Below, one piece after another: positions 58,798-64,000 of a DNA stretch of 64,000 bases (positions are counted from its first letter, which is position 1; each line of letters opens with the position of its first letter). The translations under genes were made by a program, and so were the position numbers. The stretch covers positions 115,660,866 through 115,724,865 of the forward strand of contig JAYESD010000010.1 in NCBI GenBank assembly GCA_036927565.1, written 5' to 3'. Under the pieces are notes generated by a model. That model was not told where the DNA came from. It saw only the letters and a program-made list of their open reading frames with translations, and did no database searches. This stretch comes from Tuctoria greenei (lineage: Eukaryota > Streptophyta > Magnoliopsida > Poales > Poaceae).

Positions 58798-60903
58798 ATG
58801 TCGGACATGAAAGATGTTCAGAAAATCAACAACCAGGAAGAAGTAAACAAAGACAAGAACCAAAAGCTGGAAAAGTATCTCGAAGCAATTCAAGACTTCG
58901 ATGATGATGACGAGGAGACGCTGGAGCTGAAAGCACTACTCAGAAAGAAAGCACTTTCCAAAGGGAAAGCTAAAGTTGAAGAAAAGAAGAAGGGGAGTAG
59001 TCACACCGACTACTCCCGATATCCTTTCAACTATGATCGTTTAAATTCAAACAACAGCCATTACCTATCTATTCCTCTTGGAAAAGCCCCACACTTCGAT
59101 GGGAGTGATTACTCCATGTGGAGGCAAAATATGAAGATGCACTTGATTTCCCTTAACCCAAGTTTATGGCATATTGTGTGCATAGGAATAGACATCCCAG
59201 ATGACGACGAAGAGCTCACTCCAAGTCAAGAGCAAGCCATCCACAGAAACGCTCAAGCCGCAGCCGTGATCACCTCCTCTCTAAGTCGAGATGAATTCAC
59301 AAAGGTGGACGGACTGGAGATTGCCAAGGAAATATGGGACACACTACAAACAGCCCATGAAGGTGACCGGCATGTGCGGGAGGCCAAAATTGAAATGATT
59401 GAGGGCGAACTAGGAAGGTTCGCAATTGAGGAAGACGAGTCTCCCCAGGACATGTACAACCGATTGAAGACACTTGTAAACAAGGTTCGATCATATGGGA
59501 GCAAGAAGTGAAATGACCACGAGGTTGTAAAGCTCATCCTTAGAGCCTTTATGCCTCGCAATGTCACACTATGCTCTATGATCAGAGAAAGTACTGGGTA
59601 CAAGAGGATGACTCCAGATGAATTGCTTGGCAAAATCATCAATTTTGAAATGATGGAGAAACAAGCCAAGCATGTCAAAGAAATAGCCGACCTCACATCG
59701 GCTAAGAAGAAGGGAGTTGCCTTAAAGTCCACACTCAAGCCTCTATCCAAAGAAGCAAGAGAAGCATAGTTTGAGGAGGATAGCGATGACGAAAGCAGTG
59801 AGCTGGACAAAGAGGATATGATTTTGTTCATGAAAAAATTCAAAAGAATAATGAAGAAAAGACAAGGAATAAAATCAGGTGAAGGCAAGTACAAGGAAAG
59901 GACAAAGCCGAAGATGAGGCGGGCGTGCTATAATTGTGGTGAGTATAACCACTTTATAGTCGATTGCCCGTATGAGGACAACAAGAAGAAGAATAAAGAA
60001 ACCAAGCCTCAACCGAAGAAATTCTTCAAAAAGAAGAAACAAGCTGAACAAGCACACATTGGAAAGGAGTGGGACTCAAACGATGAGTCCTCATCATCAG
60101 ATGAAGAAGAGATGGCTAGCATAGCCATTGAAAGCTCGTCCAAGAAACCCACACTCTTCCCCACGCTCGGTGCAAAGAAGGGACATGGCACTTGCCTCAT
60201 GGCAAAGGAAGGTAAACGCAAGGTAAACATCAAAACTCCTTCCATGCATTCGTACTCAAGTAATGATGAACTAGATAGTGATGATGAAGATATGTTAACT
60301 GGATTAGATAGAAAAACTGTTGCTAAAATGAAATTTTTGCTTGTCCAACTTGTTGAGAAGGAATCACTAATTGATCGTCAAGAAGACATGATTATCTCCC
60401 AAAAGGAGAGGTATGTCGAACTTGACAATCTTCTAGTTCTTGAAAAGGAGAAAAACAACTCACTAGAGCTTGAGCTAGCTTCAAGCAAGAAAACTTGTTT
60501 GGAATTAAACTACTCAAACGTTGCAATCAAGGATCAACTTGATGACCTGATCAAGGTCAACAAGATCCTTGAAGTGCAAGTTGAGTCACTCAAGCTAAGT
60601 GAACCTTCCTCCTCTTCAAGTCTACCTTCTCAACACACTTCAACTAATCCTGTTCATATGTGCAAATGTGGTAAAGTCGACATCAGCTTGAAGGAAAAGT
60701 CTACCTCCGCAAAGGATAAAAATCCTACCCAATGTGGAATATTTGACAAGGAAAGGATCAACTATGCACGTAGTGCATACTTGGTCCAAAGACCTCCAAA
60801 CGTCAAGTATGGCATTGGTTACTCTTACGATGGAAAGCAAAATGCTGGAAGTCATAAGAATAACAAGGGAAGGATTACCTTTGTGAAGGGAGGACCCTCA
60901 TAA
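58798..60903 (+). pseudogene. Sirevirus-type gag (two in-frame stops)
   Basis: Single frame from the ATG at 58798 (MSDMKDVQKINNQEE) to TAA at 60901-60903. I prefer this ATG because the open frame upstream starts in the primer-binding site. It is broken by TGA at 59509-59511 (after YGSKK, where Trp is usual) and TAG at 59767-59769 (after EAREA); both can be explained by single transitions. Features: gag core FDGSDYSMWRQNMKMHL near 59096, DTLQTAHEGDRHVREAKIEM, CCHC knuckle CYNCGEYNHFIVDC at about 59926-59967, then a Lys-rich basic stretch, an acidic region (SNDESSSSDEEEM), and a long probable coiled coil (LVEKESLIDRQEDMI to KVNKILEVQVESL, about 60340-60595). The long C-terminal extension after the knuckle fits Sirevirus gag. 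Confidence 0.82.
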
Positions 60904-60944
60904 CCTGGTAACTCAAAAATTAAGAATCTGAACTCTCATAAACG

Positions 60945-61015
60945 CCGGACTAGTCCGGTGGAGGTCCGGACAAGTCCGGTCATTCGGACAAGTCCGGTTA
61001 CCCAGACTAGTCTGA
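60945..61015. repeat. LTR-type palindromes at the gag-pol junction
   Basis: Four copies of the LTR motif (CCGGACTAGTCCGG, TCCGGACAAGTCCGG, TCGGACAAGTCCGG, AGACTAGTCT) lie between the gag stop and the protease. Read in the gag frame they encode RTSPV-type repeats; that frame stays open to 61212. Confidence 0.75.
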
Positions 61016-61212
61016 TCCATAAACAACAGCAACTCTTGTTCAAAACATTTGATGCCTCTTATGTATTAATGAGAAACAATATTGGTAAAGTTTATGCTTA
61101 TTATGCTGGGCCACGCCATGGGAACACAAAATCCCATGTGTGGGTGCCCAAATGTATTGTAACTAACCTCCAAGGACCCAAGCAAGCTTGGGTACCTAAA
61201 ACCAAGGCATAA

Positions 61213-62134
61213 TTTATTTCTACAGGCCTATTCCTCCGGTGGATCCAAATGGGTGCTAGATAGTGAATGCACCAACCACATGACCGGAGAAAAGAGGATG
61301 TTCGTGGAATATGAAGAAAACGAGGACCCAAACGAAGGCATCTCCTTTGGAGATAATAGTCAAGGAAGGGTGCTCGGTACCGGTAAAATAGCAATATCCT
61401 CTGAACACACTCTTTCTCATGTTCTACATGTTGAATCTTTAGATTATAACTTGTTGTCCATATCTCAATTATGTGACAAAGGTTATAATTGCTTGTTTAC
61501 TAACGAGGGTGTGACCGTCTCAAGGAGGAGTGATGGTTCCGTTGCATTCAAGGGTATGTTGAAGGGAAAGCTTTACCTTGTTGACTTCAACAAAGATAAA
61601 GCCGAACTCGACACATGCTTGATTGCAAAAACCAACATGGGTTGGCTGTGGCATAGACGGCTAGCACATGTTGGTATGAGAAATCTTCAAAAACTCCTCA
61701 AGGGCGATCACATCCGAGGTTTGAAAGATGTTGTTTTTGAGAAAGACAGGCCTTGTAGCGCGTGCCAAGCCGGGAAGAAAGTAGGAGCACATCATCATGC
61801 AAAGAACATTATGACTACGACAAGACCGCTCGAACTACTTCATATGGACTTGTTTGGTCCAATAGCTTACATGAGCATCGGCGGTAATAAATACGGTTTA
61901 GTCATTATTGATGATTTTTCCCGCTTCACTTGGGTGTTCTTTTTGCATGACAAGTCAGAAACACAAGGAACGCTCAAGAAATTCTTCAAGCGAGCTCAAA
62001 ACGAGTTCTCACTATCGATCAAGAGTATTCGGAGCGACAACGGCACGGAGTTCAAGAACATACAAGTGGAGGAGTACCTTGATGAGGAGGGAATCAAGCA
62101 TGAATTTTCAGCACCATACTCTCCGCAACAAAAA
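61213..62134 (+). pseudogene. Sirevirus-type protease and integrase
   Basis: Frame +1 relative to gag. Protease active site is in WVLDSECTNHMTG (61250-61288): the usual DSG is DSE. Then come the GAG-pre-integrase region (LYLVDFNKDKAEL), integrase zinc-binding residues in WHRRLAHVGMRNL and CSACQAGK, and catalytic Asp in HMDLFGPI and IRSDNGTEFKN. At 62130-62134 a run of five A, where four are expected before TGGAGTCGCC, shifts the frame (PQQKWSRR), so the frame ends at 62194. The continuation with the catalytic Glu region lies in the next frame. Confidence 0.82.
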
Positions 62135-64000
62135 TGGAGTCGCCGAAAGGAAGAACCGAACGCTCATAGAGATGGCAAGAACAATGCTCGATGAATACAA
62201 GACTTCGAATCGATTTTGGGCAGAAGCGATTAGCACCGCTTGCCACGCCGCAAATCGATTCTACCTTCATCGACTACTCAAGAAGACTCCTTATGAGCTA
62301 CTCACCGGTAACAAACCCAACATTTCATATTTTCGAGTTTTTGGCTCTCCATGTTATATCTTGAACAAGAAGTCCAAGACTTCAAAGTTCGCTTCGATGT
62401 CCGATGAAGGTTTCCTTCTTGGCTATGATTCGAACACTTACGCCTATCGTGTTTTCAACAAGGCCTCTGGACTTGTTGAAGTGGCACGTGACGTAGTGTT
62501 CGATGAAACTAATGGCTCCCAAAAGGAGCAAGTTGATCAATGTGAATTAGGTAAAGAAGAAGCTCCTTACCAAGCATTGAAGAGAATGGCTCTAGGCGAA
62601 GTTCATCCACAAGAGTCATCGTCACAAATACAAGAGGAAAGTGAACCACAAGAGGAGATCAACAATCAAGGGGGAGTCTCGATACAAGATCAATCACAAG
62701 AATATGAAGATGATCAACAAATCAACGAGGGCAACCACTCAGGGGGAGAAGAAAATGATCACCAACACTCAACTCCCCAAGTGCCACACCCAAGAGTACA
62801 CCAACGCACTCAAAGGGATCACCCAATCGACAACATCATCGGTGATATCCAAAAGGGAGTAACCACTAGATCTCTTATAGCTAATTTTTGTGAGCATTAC
62901 TCATTTGTCTCCTTTTTGGAACCACGCAGGACTGAGGATGCATTGAAGGATCCGGACTGGGTGGTGGCAATGCAAGAAGAGTTGAACAACTTCAAGAGAA
63001 ACGAGGTTTGGGAACTTGTGGCAAGACCCAATGCAAACATAGTGGGCACCAAGTGGGTCTTCCGCAACAAGCAAGACGAACACGGGGTGGTGACAAGAAA
63101 CAAGGCACGACTTGTGGCCAAAGGTTACTCACAAGTCGAAGGTTTGGATTTCGATGAGACTTTTGCTCCAGTAGCTAGGCTTGAATCAATTAGAATATTA
63201 CTTGCATATGCTACTCATCATGATTTCAAGCTGTACCAAATGGACGTGAAAAGCGCCTTCCTCAACGGACCGATCAAGGAAGAGGTGTACGTGGAGCAAC
63301 CACCCGGATTTGAAGACGAAGAGTTCCCCGACCACGTGTATAAACTGCGTAAGGCTCTCTATGGCCTCAAACAAGCTCCTAGAGCTTGGTATGAGTGTCT
63401 TAGAGATTTTTTAATTGATAATGGCTTTCAGATTGGCAAAGTAGATTATACACTATTCACGAAAAATCTAGATAATGATCTTTTTATTTGCCAAATCTAT
63501 GTTGATGACATAATTTTTGGGTCAACTAACCAATCTTTCTGTGAAGAATTTAGTAGAATTATGACAGACAGGTTTGAAATGTCAATGATGGGAGAATTGA
63601 AGTACTTCTTGGGATTCCAAGTGCGGCAACAAAAGGAAGGAACATTCATAAGCCAAACCAAGTACACGCAGGACATACTCAAGAAGTTTGGCATGGACAA
63701 GGCAAAGCCCATAAAGACTCCCATGGCTACGAATGGCCACTTGGATCTCAATGAAGATGGACCGAGCGTCGACCAAAAGGTATATCGCTCCATGATTGGA
63801 TCTTTACTTTACTTATGTGCATCTAGGCCAGACATTATGTTGAGTGTATGTTTGTGTGCAAGATTTCAAGCCAACCCTAAGGAATGTCACTTGACAGCCG
63901 TAAAAAGAATCTTGAGATATTTAGTTCATACACCCAACCTTGGTCTTTGGTACCCAAAAGGCTCCAAATTCAATCTCATTGGTTACTCCGATGCAGATTA
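62135..64000 (+). pseudogene. Sirevirus-type integrase end, RT and start of RNase H
   Basis: Frame starting after the A-run frameshift. I followed it from the ATG at 62172 to 64000 without a stop, so it stays open at the window end. Domains: integrase end and C-terminal part (FWAEAISTACHAANR; YFRVFGSPCY), a variable Gln/Glu-rich linker (62520-62830), RT beginning near 62940 with ALKDPDWVVAMQEELNNF, then GTKWVFRNK, LVAKGYSQVEGLDFDETFAPV, MDVKSAFLNG, ALYGLKQAPRAWY and the active site YVDD (63498-63509), then SRPDIMLSVCLCARFQ and the first RNase H motif GYSDAD at the very end. All RT residues visible are intact, but translation from gag-pol is blocked by the upstream lesions. The 3' LTR lies outside the window. 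Confidence 0.85.

Larger units (their letters stand above)
57192..64000 (+). mobile_element. Sirevirus-type Copia element, truncated by the window edge
   Basis: 5' LTR 57192-58741, initiator-Met primer-binding site, long gag with CCHC knuckle, and pol in the order protease, integrase, RT, RNase H, which is the Ty1/Copia order. The palindrome array in the LTR and the large gag point to the Sirevirus group. It inserted into the end of the Tat-type element; the pentamer to its left is GAAAG, and the right flank is outside the window. Confidence 0.85.

Overview
The window is plant DNA, most likely from a grass (Poaceae), and consists almost entirely of nested transposable elements. The evidence is the set of element families: Tekay/Del-type chromovirus, Tat-type and Athila-type Ty3/Gypsy elements, a Sirevirus-type Ty1/Copia element, a CACTA DNA transposon and a LINE remnant. 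Their primer-binding sites read like initiator-Met or Asp tRNA complements. I see no host gene, tRNA, rRNA or CRISPR array. No sequence search was run; family names come from motifs and layout.

Layout, left to right. 1-1814: end of a Tekay-like solo LTR followed by a broken Tat gag-protease fragment (copy 1 of a duplicated composite). 1815-4400: decayed Athila-like pieces on the minus strand (LTR-like fragment, gag start, triplicated primer-binding region, LTR). 4401-9093: CACTA transposon, minus strand, with dead TNP2-type transposase, a foldback, a very GC-rich repeat block and a terminal-repeat end at 9093. 9958-10674: LINE 3' fragment, interrupted at 10675 by a Copia LTR whose decayed pol lies at 12237-12763. 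12764-25132: old Tekay element (Tekay-1), minus strand, with many stops and frameshifts. 25337-44832: Athila-like element without recognisable pol, split by a young Tekay element (Tekay-2, 28625-40632, minus strand) with a perfect 5-bp target duplication AAGTG. 44833-46285: Copia RT fragment, minus strand. 46286-57191: Tat-type element on the plus strand, with LTR, gag, a nested solo LTR (48730-51516), protease, a 70-bp minisatellite and an antisense coiled-coil ORF, but no RT or integrase. 57192-64000: Sirevirus-type Copia element, plus strand, cut by the window end inside RNase H.

The standout is in Tekay-2. Between the primer-binding site and gag lies an intact 255-codon ORF (37384-36617, minus) whose product begins MARTKQTARKSTGG. 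Apart from the initiator Met this equals residues 1-13 of the histone H3 tail, including K4, K9 and S10. The protein has no histone fold; it continues into a unique region, a coiled-coil-like stretch and a strongly acidic C-terminus. The older Tekay-1 carries a diverged homologue in the same place, with TARMSTGG at the matching position. The same element encodes an integrase ending in a chromodomain, a fold known to bind methylated H3 tails. A retrotransposon-borne H3-tail mimic next to its own potential reader is the best candidate here for an undescribed system.

Other notable structure: a duplicated nested composite (1-1814 and 51264-53090), a 12-bp palindrome family (CGGACTAGTCCG and variants) shared by a Gypsy LTR and the Sirevirus LTR, a 59-bp-periodic triplication at a primer-binding site, and several long poly-G runs.
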